Part shown: positions 47,911 through 56,042 of the stretch, piece after piece
How the letters are laid out: every line of letters starts with the position of its first letter
Position numbering within the stretch: position 1 is the stretch's first letter
Notes under the pieces: generated by a model
Databases searched by the model: none
What the model saw: the letters and a program-made list of their open reading frames with translations, nothing else
Told to the model about the DNA's origin: nothing
NCBI RefSeq assembly: GCF_001857945.1
Contig: NZ_CP017770.1
Location: forward strand, 1-64,000
Reading direction: 5' to 3'
DNA: 64,000 bases
Origin: Paenibacillus crassostreae
GTDB taxonomy: Bacteria; Bacillota; Bacilli; Paenibacillales; Paenibacillaceae
Program-made: the position numbers and the translations under genes

Positions 47911-49293
47911 TTATGACTCATGTAATTGCCTTGACTCCCGGCGGCGCCGACTCATGAATACCAAAGTCAATGCAATTACCGTGAGGATAATCCCAAGCAC
48001 TTGAAATCCCTCGAAGTTGAACTTACCTCCCATTACGATACTTATCAACAAGGAAGAGAGAATGGTTCCCAGGTATCTTGATGTATTAAATAATCCGGAT
48101 GCTACACCGATTATTTCTTTTGGAGAACTTTGGAATAATGCTGCTTGCATACCTACATTATTCAAACCGTTGCTGATACCAAATGTAGCCAAAGCCAAAC
48201 ACACGCTGATAACCGGTGAAGTTTGATTCAATATCACGAGCCACACCGACCCTAATGTCATCAGGATGGCGGACACCAGCAATGCCGGCCCTGGTCCTGA
48301 TTTATCGATCCATCGTCCTGCTAATGGAGAAGTAACAAGCGAGCACAAGCCTAAGGTTAGCATGAGAATTCCTGTTTGGAACTCGCTGACATGACGTACC
48401 ATTTGCAAGTAGGAAGGAAGTCCGAAAAAGAGCGAGTAATAAAGTACGTTAACGAGCATGAATTCGACATTAACCCAAGTCATCGCAGGATATTTGGCGA
48501 ATGTACGTAAAGGAATAAAGGGTGATGTCGCTTTTAACTCATGTCGTACGAATACCCCCAGCAGGGCGAGGCCTATTAGCCCGACAATGACATTTCCTAA
48601 TGAGATATGCCCTGATTTTGCTGAGAGTAATCCAAGGAGTAGGGCAACCAGCCCCACTGTGAAGAGCAGGATTCCTGACAGATCAATCAAATCAAACCAT
48701 TTACGAAGGGACATACCCACTGCAACGGATGTTGATGGTTCGTCCTCAGGAATATTCCTCCAAGATAATAGAAAGCTCACCACCACGAATGGAATATTGA
48801 CGAAAAAGATAGCAGGCCAGCCCCACCAGTGAATGATGACACCGCCAATAAAGGGTCCAATTGCTGCCGCTCCGGATAAGAATATGGACAAAACTGACAG
48901 CGCAGTCGCTTGTTTCTCCGTAATATGAATTCGCACAATGGCCATTCCAACCGCAACCATCATGCTTGTTCCGATGGCTTGCACAATGCGGAAAACGATG
49001 AGCCACCCGAAGGTTGGTGATAATGGAGCTAATAATGATGCAATGAAAGCTACAACAAGTCCGGTAAGAAATATCTTCCTACGACCGAATAAATCGCTGG
49101 CCTTTCCCATAACTGGTTGTGCGATAGCACTTGCAATGTAGAATGAAAAAATAATCCAGGAAACACCTGTAAAGTCAAGTTGGAACACATTTTGCAGACT
49201 TGGGATAGCAACAGAAACCATCGAAGAATTTAAAGGGTTCAGTAGTATCCCTAGACCAACTGAAATCATTAACCACCTGCTGTGAATACTCAT
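47911..49293 (-). CDS. MFS drug/proton antiporter
   Basis: 460 residues from the ATG at 49293 (GGGGGGAG upstream). 12-14 helices, motif A GKASDLFGRRKIFLTG and helix 5 SGAAAIGPFIGGVII. DHA2-like exporter with a GVSWIIFSFYIASAIAQP start. Divergent from the LysR gene, which probably controls it. Confidence 0.9.
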   Translation of the reverse strand: MSIHSRWLMISVGLGILLNPLNSSMVSVAIPSLQNVFQLDFTGVSWIIFSFYIASAIAQPVMGKASDLFGRRKIFLTGLVVAFIASLLAPLSPTFGWLIVFRIVQAIGTSMMVAVGMAIVRIHITEKQATALSVLSIFLSGAAAIGPFIGGVIIHWWGWPAIFFVNIPFVVVSFLLSWRNIPEDEPSTSVAVGMSLRKWFDLIDLSGILLFTVGLVALLLGLLSAKSGHISLGNVIVGLIGLALLGVFVRHELKATSPFIPLRTFAKYPAMTWVNVEFMLVNVLYYSLFFGLPSYLQMVRHVSEFQTGILMLTLGLCSLVTSPLAGRWIDKSGPGPALLVSAILMTLGSVWLVILNQTSPVISVCLALATFGISNGLNNVGMQAALFQSSPKEIIGVASGLFNTSRYLGTILSSLLISIVMGGKFNFEGFQVLGIILTVIALTLVFMSRRRRESRQLHES

Positions 49294-49405
49294 TTTTACT
49301 CCCCCCAAAGCTTATTAATATCATCGTACTTGAAATTGTTTATTCGTTCCAACGCATTTCATATTATAATATCATTGACTTGAGGGAATGAATGGAGGGT
49401 GTAAA

Positions 49406-50293
49406 ATGGAACTTCTTCAACTGCAATATTTTATCGCGGTAGCTCGTTTGGAACATGTGACCGAAGCTGCACAAACTCTACACGTTACTCAATCGTCACT
49501 AAGCAAAACGATTCAACGCTTGGAGGAGGATCTAGGAGTCTCTTTATTCGACCGAATAGGAAGGAACCTACGCTTGAATGAGTTCGGAAGGAGCTTCCTT
49601 CGCCGTGCAGAAAGGGCTTTGTTTGAATTGGAACAGGGGAAGCAGGAGCTTAGCGATTTATCCAGTCCGGAACATAACACACTCGAATTAGCGGTGACTA
49701 CCGCAAGCACGTTGCCAAATATCCTTCGAGAGTTTCGGAAAAAGCGTCCAGATATTCAATTTCATGTACAAATGCTGACCACACAGGAAATGGTTACGCT
49801 TCTTGATAGAGGAGAGATTGATTTTTGCTTGTCCTCACCTCCTATAGAAGGGGATGACCTCGAATGTCAAATCGTGTTTATCGACCCAATCCTTGTAGCG
49901 GTTCCAAAGGGGCATCGGCTGGCAGATCGAAGCAGCGTATCCTTAACAGACCTAAGGGATGAATGGTTTGTTGGTGTAAAGAGAGGTTACGGTACTCGTG
50001 ATTTAATTGACTCTGTATGCAAATCGGTTGGCTTTGTACCTAATTATGTGTATGAGGGGGATGAACCTGCAAGGCTTAGCGCTCTTGTGGAAGCCGAAAT
50101 TGGCATAGCCTTTATACCAAGCACGGCAAGGAAATCACGGGAGGATATTAAATATCTCCAAGTAGAGAATCAAGAATTGGTACGGGAGATAGCTTTAATA
50201 TGGCACAGGGGTCGGTACATTTCGCAGGTTGCTCTGGAATTCCGTGAGGTCGTTGTAGATTATTTTGGAATGATGTCCAAACAGACAATTTAA
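49406..50293 (+). CDS. LysR-family transcriptional regulator
   Basis: 295 residues from ATG at 49406 with GGAGGGTG upstream. HTH MELLQLQYFIAVARLEHVTEAAQTLHVTQSSLSKTIQRLEEDLG, effector domain to the end (LTTQEMVTLLDRGEIDFCLSSPP). 112 bases separate it from the divergent MFS gene, and the TTCATATTATAATATC stretch there may hold overlapping promoters. Intact. Confidence 0.92.
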   Translation: MELLQLQYFIAVARLEHVTEAAQTLHVTQSSLSKTIQRLEEDLGVSLFDRIGRNLRLNEFGRSFLRRAERALFELEQGKQELSDLSSPEHNTLELAVTTASTLPNILREFRKKRPDIQFHVQMLTTQEMVTLLDRGEIDFCLSSPPIEGDDLECQIVFIDPILVAVPKGHRLADRSSVSLTDLRDEWFVGVKRGYGTRDLIDSVCKSVGFVPNYVYEGDEPARLSALVEAEIGIAFIPSTARKSREDIKYLQVENQELVREIALIWHRGRYISQVALEFREVVVDYFGMMSKQTI

Positions 50294-50427
50294 TCATGTT
50301 GTGTTCTTTCAGATGATATTGATAATTCTTTAATCGAAAAAAGAATGGAAATATGCCGCTCTTATAGAAATTCATTTAGTTTTTGTTGGAGAACATTGCT
50401 AGAAGTTCTGATCGAGCTTTATCAAAG

Positions 50428-50612
50428 TCAATGTGTAGCAAAGTGTTGGTTATAGCCTTCAAACTGTGAAACCAAGAATTTTTCTAATGCTTCTTCATGG
50501 GGAACTTCCTCTTTACGACTCGTGTATTTCTTAATCTGTTTGTTAAAAGATTCGATTAAATTCGTAGAATAAATGCTCCTCCAGATCGATTTAGGAAAAC
50601 TGTAGAAGTTAT
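50428..50612 (-). pseudogene. IS256-family transposase C-terminal remnant
   Basis: Minus strand reads IYSTNLIESFNKQIKKYTSR and ALEKFLVSQFEGYNQHFATH, the conserved STNxIE...R/K end of IS256/mutator transposases. About 60 codons only. The remnant stops where the body of A22 begins, so IS activity may have removed the left part of A22. Confidence 0.8.
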
Positions 50613-50628
50613 GAAACTACCACTTGAG

Positions 50629-50775
50629 GGTATTCACGCTTTGGGACTATCGTCACTCGGTTGTCAGATGTATAATCAAGGAAGATATAACAGACAACAA
50701 ACGACCCAGCCTAAGATAAGTGCTATCTAAGGCTGGGTCGTTTTGTGGATACAGGAAGTTAGGTGAAATCCAATG
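50629..50775 (+). repeat. attC-like site A22, left edge missing
   Basis: Body starts GTATTCACGCTTTGGG; a perfect long arm ACGACCCAGCCTAAGATA / TATCTAAGGCTGGGTCGT; right edge GTTAGGTGA (50758-50766). The long arm could also terminate transcription. Confidence 0.82.
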
Positions 50776-50811
50776 CAAGAAAAATAAAAATAATTCAATG
50801 GAGGAGCATTC

Positions 50812-51297
50812 ATGGAAGCTAAAATGATTCAAAGACAGGGAATGTTACTGGTAGGTATGGCATGTGACGTTACGCTGAAGGATGTACAAAAAAGAGTCAC
50901 AATAAATTTGGCTGAACATTTTATGGCTAGAAAATCTGAAATAAATAATGTCATTAATACAAGAGAAGTATTCGGTTTATCTACAGATCCTGAGGATTAT
51001 AATCCCGATTCAGATAAATTTGAATACTTCATCGGGATTGAGGTTTCTTCAATTACAGAAATGCCATTAGATATGGTTTATAGAGAAGTTCCAAAGAATG
51101 AGTATATTGTATTTACCTTTAAAGGACCTGCTGAAAATGCTGGTAAAGTTCATAATTACTTATATACAACATGGCTCAAAAGAAATGAGTACAGATTATC
51201 TGGCCTATTCAACATTGAAGTATACGATGAAAGATTTAAGGGACCAGAAGTAGAAGATTCATATACAGATATATATTTTCCAATAGTGAAGAAGTAA
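50812..51297 (+). CDS. GyrI-like/AraC effector-binding domain protein
   Basis: 161 residues, GGAGGAG before the ATG. Duplicated SHS2 fold: IGIEVSSITEMPLDMVYREVPKNEYIVFTFKGP and the final DSYTDIYFPI are typical of stand-alone effector-binding proteins, which bind or modify small molecules. Intact cassette gene between A22 and A23. Confidence 0.85.
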   Translation: MEAKMIQRQGMLLVGMACDVTLKDVQKRVTINLAEHFMARKSEINNVINTREVFGLSTDPEDYNPDSDKFEYFIGIEVSSITEMPLDMVYREVPKNEYIVFTFKGPAENAGKVHNYLYTTWLKRNEYRLSGLFNIEVYDERFKGPEVEDSYTDIYFPIVKK

Positions 51298-51320
51298 GGA
51301 ATGTATGGGTAAACCTCTGA

Positions 51321-51541
51321 TGGAATAGGACTTCACCTAACACGATATTTCACGCTTCGGGGCGGTCGTCGCCCCTCGGTCCGGATAGTAGAGTAGAAGT
51401 GGATTCGATTGATGTATTTTCAGTAGCAGGGAAGTAGATTCAGCCAGACACATCCGACTGGCTAACTGCGCAAGCGCAGCCGGTTCCTTCGGAGCCTTAA
51501 GCCATTCGGACGTCTGAAATGCGAAACGTTAGGCGAAATTC
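51321..51541 (+). repeat. attC-like site A23 (longest)
   Basis: Edges TCACCTAAC (51333-51341) and GTTAGGCGA (51528-51536). Left edge perfectly complements GTTAGGTGA. About 30 extra bases near 51390-51425 between the first arms. Confidence 0.86.
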
Positions 51542-51565
51542 AGAAGCTGATTAAAAGAAAGGAAT

Positions 51566-51850
51566 ATGCACTTTTGGGTGGTTCAAAATAAAACTGTTCC
51601 GAATGAAATTCTAGAAGAATTAACAAACAGCGATGAATGGCGTGTAAGACATATGATCGCTTCGAAGAATAAGATCACTGAAACAATACAAAAGAAACTA
51701 GCAATTGATAGAGAGGTATTGGTCCGAAGTTCGATAGCTAGAAACAAAAAAGTAAAACTAAGCGTCTTACTATTATTAATAAATGACGAGGATGAAGAAA
51801 TAAGAAACATGGCTAAAGAAAGAATATTTAAGGGCGAGTACAATGAATAA
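51566..51850 (+). CDS. HEAT-like/leucine-rich-variant repeat protein
   Basis: 94 residues, AAAGGA before ATG. Two and a half short helical repeats of the form VPNEILEELTNSDEWRVRHMIASKNKI, IQKKLAIDREVLVRSSIARN, LSVLLLLINDEDEEIRNMAKERI, the pattern of leucine-rich-repeat-variant/HEAT proteins, usually protein-binding. Fills its unit between A23 and A24 almost fully. Confidence 0.72.
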   Translation: MHFWVVQNKTVPNEILEELTNSDEWRVRHMIASKNKITETIQKKLAIDREVLVRSSIARNKKVKLSVLLLLINDEDEEIRNMAKERIFKGEYNE

Positions 51851-51861
51851 GTGTGAGTTGT

Positions 51862-52022
51862 CCAAATTGCACTTCGCCTAACATTACATTCCTACGTCTT
51901 CGCTGTCGCTCCTTGGTCGCCAAGAGGGAGTTCAGAGAAGCGGATTCAGGCAACACATCCAACCAGCTAAGTGGCAGAGCCGCTCGGACGTCAGGAATGA
52001 GATTACGTTATAAGAAATGGCC
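51862..52022 (+). repeat. attC-like site A24
   Basis: Edges TCGCCTAAC (51874-51882) and GTTATAAGA (52007-52015). Left edge perfectly complements GTTAGGCGA. Confidence 0.87.
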
Positions 52023-52045
52023 GAAAAAGAAAAAGGAGGGGTAAT

Positions 52046-52471
52046 ATGAGCGAATCCATAGTTGATAAAACAATAAATTCATTAAAGAAAAGACTATCAG
52101 AGTACAACAATATAATAACCTTGCAATTAAGTGAGGGATAATTAAGAAATTGCAATGGTTGTAATTTGTTCGACCATCCAGTCTATGGAGCAGAATCATA
52201 TTTATATAAACTTGATGACATTATGTCACTTACATACGAGGAACCAGCTGAAGGGTATTTGAAAATTGGTTACTTTTATCAAGATAATATAGTTATAGAT
52301 TTAAAGAAGTATAAGGAAGGACAGAAAAACTATTTATTAATTAAAGGACATATTGATCATTTTTATGAAGCAAGAGAGTTAAACATGAATTTTGAATTAT
52401 GGTTCGATAGGTTTATCGTGAGTCAGGGTTCAAAGTTTTGGACGTGGTCCATTTACACAACAGAGAATTAA
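52046..52471 (+). pseudogene. SMI1/KNR4-like protein, one frameshift
   Basis: ATG at 52046 with AAGGAGGGG. MSESIVDKTINSLKKRLSEYNN is followed by a stop near 52138, then NGCNLFDHPVYGAESYLYKLDDIMSLTYEEPAEGYLKIGYF..DNIVIDLK, which resembles SMI1/KNR4-superfamily immunity proteins. One base lost or gained near 52135 would restore about 141 residues. Immunity to toxins is a known role in this superfamily. Confidence 0.6.
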
Positions 52472-52505
52472 TACTAATTAAGCTAGCAGTGTTTTTCGAA
52501 GAAAT

Positions 52506-52688
52506 CGGCCACATCTCATAACATCACATTCCTACAGCGGGCATTGGCCCGTGATCGCTTAGAAGGATTTTTAAGGAGATTATTCAGGCGATACATTCAA
52601 CCAGCTAAGTCTGACGACCCGTTCGCTACGGTCATTTAAGCTGTTTGAACGTCAGGAATGCGCAACGTTATCTGAGAGGGCACAAAGG
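52506..52688 (+). repeat. attC-like site A25
   Basis: Edges TCTCATAAC (52514-52522) and GTTATCTGA (52667-52675). CGGCCACATCTCATAAC pairs with unit start GTTATAAGAAATGGCCG with a G-T type mismatch. Confidence 0.87.
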
Positions 52689-52705
52689 GTGAAGAGGAGA
52701 GACCA

Positions 52706-53485
52706 ATGGACATAAGTGATATTCCTGTTGAATTTGTAGATCAAATAGGATCGATTAAGAAAATTTCATTTCCTCAACAAGGGCATACTTCGCTTGTTAT
52801 TAAAATTGAAACTCGTGATCATCAGTTCATTATTAAAAAGACTGAGCATGATTTATTTAATGAATGGTTATCGGAGGAACATCAAGCATTACAATATCTT
52901 TCGACTACTGGACTACCGGTTCCAAAGGTATATGCATTCCATATTCAAGATAAATCTAGATGGCTACTCATGGATTATATTGATGGAATTAGTTTGAGAC
53001 ATTTCCTTGGAAGTAAACCTAATCATAAGGATAGAGAAAAAGTTATATCTCACTATGGCTTATGCTTGAAGCAAATCCATGAAACCCAACGCCCTGTTGG
53101 ATTGAGCAAGAATGATCAATCTTGGATAGATACGATGTTCATGAAGGCAAGCCACAATCTTGCAAATTATAACGTGGATGGCACTGAAGAATTGCTTGTA
53201 CGACTGAAAAATGATAGACCTAAACCGATTGAGAATACTCTTATTCATGGTGACTTTCATACAAATAATGTACTAGTTAACAACAATAAAGTTATTGGTA
53301 TTATCGATTGGCCTAGAGCTGCGTTTGGTGATCCGCGATTTGATATCGCTTTGGCTATCAGACCTAAGCAGGATGTTTTTGATCAAAAGGGGGATAAGGA
53401 ATTATTCTTTGAATCCTATAGTAGATTAATAATATCAGATGAAGAATACAGGTATTTTCAGGACGGTTTGTATAAGTTCTTCTAA
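52706..53485 (+). CDS. aminoglycoside phosphotransferase (APH)-family protein
   Basis: 259 residues, intact. Nucleotide-binding lobe GSIKKISFPQQGHTSLVIKIE; catalytic loop IHGDFHTNNVLV near 180-191 (HGDxHxxN), and IIDWPRAAFGDPRFDIA near 199-215 with the metal-binding D. GAGGAGAG upstream of the ATG. May phosphorylate an antibiotic or a small metabolite; not enough to name a resistance gene. Confidence 0.87.
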   Translation: MDISDIPVEFVDQIGSIKKISFPQQGHTSLVIKIETRDHQFIIKKTEHDLFNEWLSEEHQALQYLSTTGLPVPKVYAFHIQDKSRWLLMDYIDGISLRHFLGSKPNHKDREKVISHYGLCLKQIHETQRPVGLSKNDQSWIDTMFMKASHNLANYNVDGTEELLVRLKNDRPKPIENTLIHGDFHTNNVLVNNNKVIGIIDWPRAAFGDPRFDIALAIRPKQDVFDQKGDKELFFESYSRLIISDEEYRYFQDGLYKFF

Positions 53486-53498
53486 GTATCGATTCGAA

Positions 53499-53522
53499 GG
53501 TGCCCCGTCAGATAACAATGTG
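53499..53522 (+). repeat. attC-like site A26, left edge only
   Basis: GTGCCCCGTCAGATAAC pairs with unit start GTTATCTGAGAGGGCAC (two mismatches). Only a few body bases remain before a Nudix fragment. Confidence 0.75.
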
Positions 53523-53716
53523 TAGAGGAAAGCCAGGATATCAAAATAAACCATGAGCATAGCGATTATAGGTGGATGACATTTAAAGAAGCCAAAGAAA
53601 AAGCCGCATTACCTGGAATTGATGATATTTTAGAATTTGTTGATAAGTATTTTGCAAAGAGCTATCCTCCGAAGTGGTTACGCATTGAAGGAAAAGTGAT
53701 TAATAGAAAGGATTGA
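53523..53716 (+). pseudogene. Nudix hydrolase C-terminal fragment
   Basis: Reads INHEHSDYRWMTFKEAKEKAALPGI and YFAKSYPPKWLRIEG to the TGA at 53716, matching the C-terminal helix region of Nudix (MutT-like) proteins. No Nudix box remains. Deletion fused it to A26. Confidence 0.6.
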
Positions 53717-53719
53717 ACT

Positions 53720-54349
53720 ATGGATACTGAATTGTTAAATATTTTTGACGATAACAAAAAACAGATGGGTGTAGCAACTAGAAAGGAAGTACATACATTA
53801 GGATATTGGCATGAATCCTTTCATTGTTGGTTTGTTGGCAGAGAAATGGAGAAAAATTATATTTATTTACAGCTTCGTATTGAAATGAAAAGTGACTATC
53901 TAAATCTTTTAGATATTACTGCCGCTGGACATATAATGTCAGATGAATCTGTATCCGACGGAATAAGAGAGATAAAAGAGGAGATTGGTATTGATCTGAC
54001 GATAGATGAATTAGAGCCCCTAGGTGTTGTAGATTACGAAGTTATTAATGGTAACTTCATCGATAAAGAATAATTAGCGAATGTTTATTTCTATTGGTAT
54101 AATTCTACATTCGATGAGTTCATATTACAGAAAGAGGAAGTGTCAGGCATTTTCAAAGCTGAATTTAATGATTTCTACGCACTTTGGTTTGGTGAAAAAA
54201 GTCAAATTAATGTTCAAGGTTTTATTATTGATTGTAATGGGAATAGAGTCATGGAAAATAAAGTTGTTGGAGAGAAACAATTCGTTCCTCATGAGAAGTC
54301 ATTTTATCAAACTATTGTGAAATTAATAAGTGAGAAGCTAATCGATTGA
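53720..54349 (+). pseudogene. Nudix hydrolase (IDI/YfcD-like), in-frame stop
   Basis: MDTELLNIFDDNKKQMGVATRKEVHTLGYWHESFHCWFV and a Nudix-like box GHIMSDESVSDGIREIKEEIGI. A TAA at 54071-54073 is followed in the same frame by LANVYFYWYNSTFDEF and the normal end KLISEKLID at 54349, so one point change truncates an otherwise complete protein of about 209 residues. Cassette gene upstream of A27. Confidence 0.8.
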
Positions 54350-54374
54350 TATTTAATGTGTAAGTATTTCGAAG

Positions 54375-54555
54375 AAGGCGCTGACACCCAATAACAACGT
54401 ATCTACGCTGCCTCGCTAACACTCCTTGGTCTGCTTGAGAATTCTCAAAAAATTTGGATCAGGCAGACAACTCTGCACTGCCTATCCGTGATCGCTGTCA
54501 CTCGCTTTAGGTAGTGAGGGTTCGTAGATAAAGGAACGTTATCTGAAAGAATCGC
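54375..54555 (+). repeat. attC-like site A27 (divergent body)
   Basis: Edges CCCAATAAC (54387-54395) and GTTATCTGA (54538-54546). Stem TATCTACG/CGTAGATA replaces CATTCCT/AGGAATG, with GTCTGC/GCAGAC and GCACTGCCTA / TAGGTAGTG: compensatory changes in all arms. Confidence 0.86.
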
Positions 54556-54574
54556 AAATATTGCATACAATAGT

Positions 54575-54847
54575 TTGGAGAAATTTTTAGCTTTTATTGA
54601 TGAATATCAGAAAGGTATTGGAAATATTGATGCGGATTGGAGAAAGATTTTAGAACTCGGTTTTCTAAGCAAATTAGACTGGCTGGAATATAGTCTTAAA
54701 CGATTGTTACAGATTGAATGCACAGATGAAAATGAACAGGAAATGGGGACAATTGAAGTAGTAGGAACAATAAATACCCTAAAACAATATGAAGAAATGG
54801 TTTCGGAATTAGAAACCTGGTTAAATACGTTAGATGCAATTGCTTAA
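54575..54847 (+). CDS. small acidic cassette protein, unknown
   Basis: 90 residues with TTG start at 54575; no clear ribosome binding site, so the start is uncertain. Helical, acidic, no membrane segment (LEYSLKRLLQIECTDENEQEMG). Precedes the next gene by 25 bases in the same unit. Confidence 0.55.
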   Translation: MEKFLAFIDEYQKGIGNIDADWRKILELGFLSKLDWLEYSLKRLLQIECTDENEQEMGTIEVVGTINTLKQYEEMVSELETWLNTLDAIA

Positions 54848-54872
54848 CAACAGTAATTCAGGAGGTATGTCG

Positions 54873-55388
54873 GTGAAACTTTATCATTTTAGTGAGGAAT
54901 CGGATATAAGATTTTTTAAACCAAGAGTTAAGCATAACAGACAAAACATGCCCCCAGTAGTTTGGGCGATAGACCAGCAACATGAGTTTACCTTTTACTT
55001 CCCTCGAAACTGTCCAAGAATTGTTTATACAAGAACTGAAGGAATAAGTGATGAAGATAATAATAAATTCTTTGGACTTACAGATTCAAATATTGTTATC
55101 ACAGTCGAAGGTGTTTGGTACAAGAGAATTAGTGAGACTACTATCTTTAGATATGAGTTACCAGGAGACAGCTTTAAATTATTTGATGAATTTGCAGGCT
55201 ATTATATATCTAAAGAAACAATATACCCAATCGATATAAAACCAATAGATAAATTAATTGAAAGACTTGCAGACCTGAATATAGAAATTAGATTCACACC
55301 AAACTTACATCCATTAAGAGAATCTATATTAAACTCTACAATTAAAGATTTTGGAATACATAGATTTGAAAATGCTAGAAAGCTGTAA
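54873..55388 (+). CDS. DUF6886-like protein
   Basis: 171 residues from GTG at 54873, 7 bases after GGAGG; the ATG at 54867 is too close to the site. MKLYHFSEESDIRFFKPRV, PPVVWAIDQQHEFTFYFPRNCPRI and HRFENARKL form a conserved pattern of a Bacillota family whose role is unknown (DUF6886 from memory). Intact; shares the unit A27-A28 with the upstream small gene. Confidence 0.72.
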   Translation: MKLYHFSEESDIRFFKPRVKHNRQNMPPVVWAIDQQHEFTFYFPRNCPRIVYTRTEGISDEDNNKFFGLTDSNIVITVEGVWYKRISETTIFRYELPGDSFKLFDEFAGYYISKETIYPIDIKPIDKLIERLADLNIEIRFTPNLHPLRESILNSTIKDFGIHRFENARKL

Positions 55389-55395
55389 GTTATAC

Positions 55396-55460
55396 AAGAA
55401 CAAGCAACTACGTCTAATGCAATATTCGCGAGGCGGGCCATGCGTCCTTCATCTGTCCGA
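55396..55460 (+). repeat. attC-like site A28, degenerate left part
   Basis: ACGTCTAATGCAATATTCGCG then GGCGGGC and CATCTGTCCG resemble a site body; right part missing, replaced by a VOC fragment. Confidence 0.5.
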
Positions 55461-55461
55461 G

Positions 55462-55622
55462 GATTATTCGAAGAATAACTGTAAATGATATGGAAACCAT
55501 GGTTGAATTCTACAAAGATGTAGTGGGACTAATTGTAAATTGGAACAGCAGATTCATCATTATATTTTGTGCATAAGAGAAGGATATGAACGTTCTATAC
55601 CTGATGTATTTAACTGGTTATA
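55462..55622 (+). pseudogene. VOC-family protein fragment
   Basis: ITVNDMETMVEFYKDVVGLIVNW is the first unit of a glyoxalase-fold protein; GYERSIPDVFNWL appears in another frame. About 50 codons survive, without start or end. A deletion joins it to a Nudix gene. Confidence 0.6.
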
Positions 55623-55640
55623 AGCCTTCCACTGAATCTA

Positions 55641-56030
55641 TTGGTATGCGTGTCTGTTATATCGCTGACTGCTGTATTAGGAGTGATTACAAATGAAGAA
55701 GGAAAAGTATTACTTTTAAAGCATGTATATCGTGAACAACCATGGGGGATGCCAGGAGGATGGATGGAATTAGAAGATCCAGAAGATGGATTGATAAGAG
55801 AAATTCATGAAGAGACGGGACTTAATATACAGATTACTGGTCTGTCCAGAGCTATTTTCGGACAGAAACCTAATAGAGTAGATCTTGTATTTAAAGGACG
55901 AATTACTGAGGGAATATTTAAACCAAGTTCCGAGATTTCAGAGATAGTATATTGTAACATTGATAGTTGGCCAGATGGGTTACCTATAGAACAAAGGAAA
56001 TTAATTAAAGAGATTTTAAGTAATGGTTAA
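55641..56030 (+). CDS. Nudix hydrolase, possibly N-terminally altered
   Basis: 129 residues. Perfect Nudix box GGWMELEDPEDGLIREIHEETGL, preceded by SLTAVLGVITNEEGKVLLLKH. The start (TTG at 55641) lacks a convincing ribosome binding site and the first strand may come from fusion with the upstream VOC fragment. The catalytic part is complete, so activity on nucleoside diphosphate derivatives is possible. Confidence 0.78.
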   Translation: MVCVSVISLTAVLGVITNEEGKVLLLKHVYREQPWGMPGGWMELEDPEDGLIREIHEETGLNIQITGLSRAIFGQKPNRVDLVFKGRITEGIFKPSSEISEIVYCNIDSWPDGLPIEQRKLIKEILSNG

Positions 56031-56042
56031 AGAATATTCGAA

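Noticed and set aside
5860..54555. Classification of the repeats as ordinary class-type integron attC sites
   Set aside because: Some edges fit GTTRRRY (GTTAGAC, GTTAGGT, GTTAGGC) but most do not (GTTATCG, GTTACCT), and the body is branched with three arms. I call them attC-like only.
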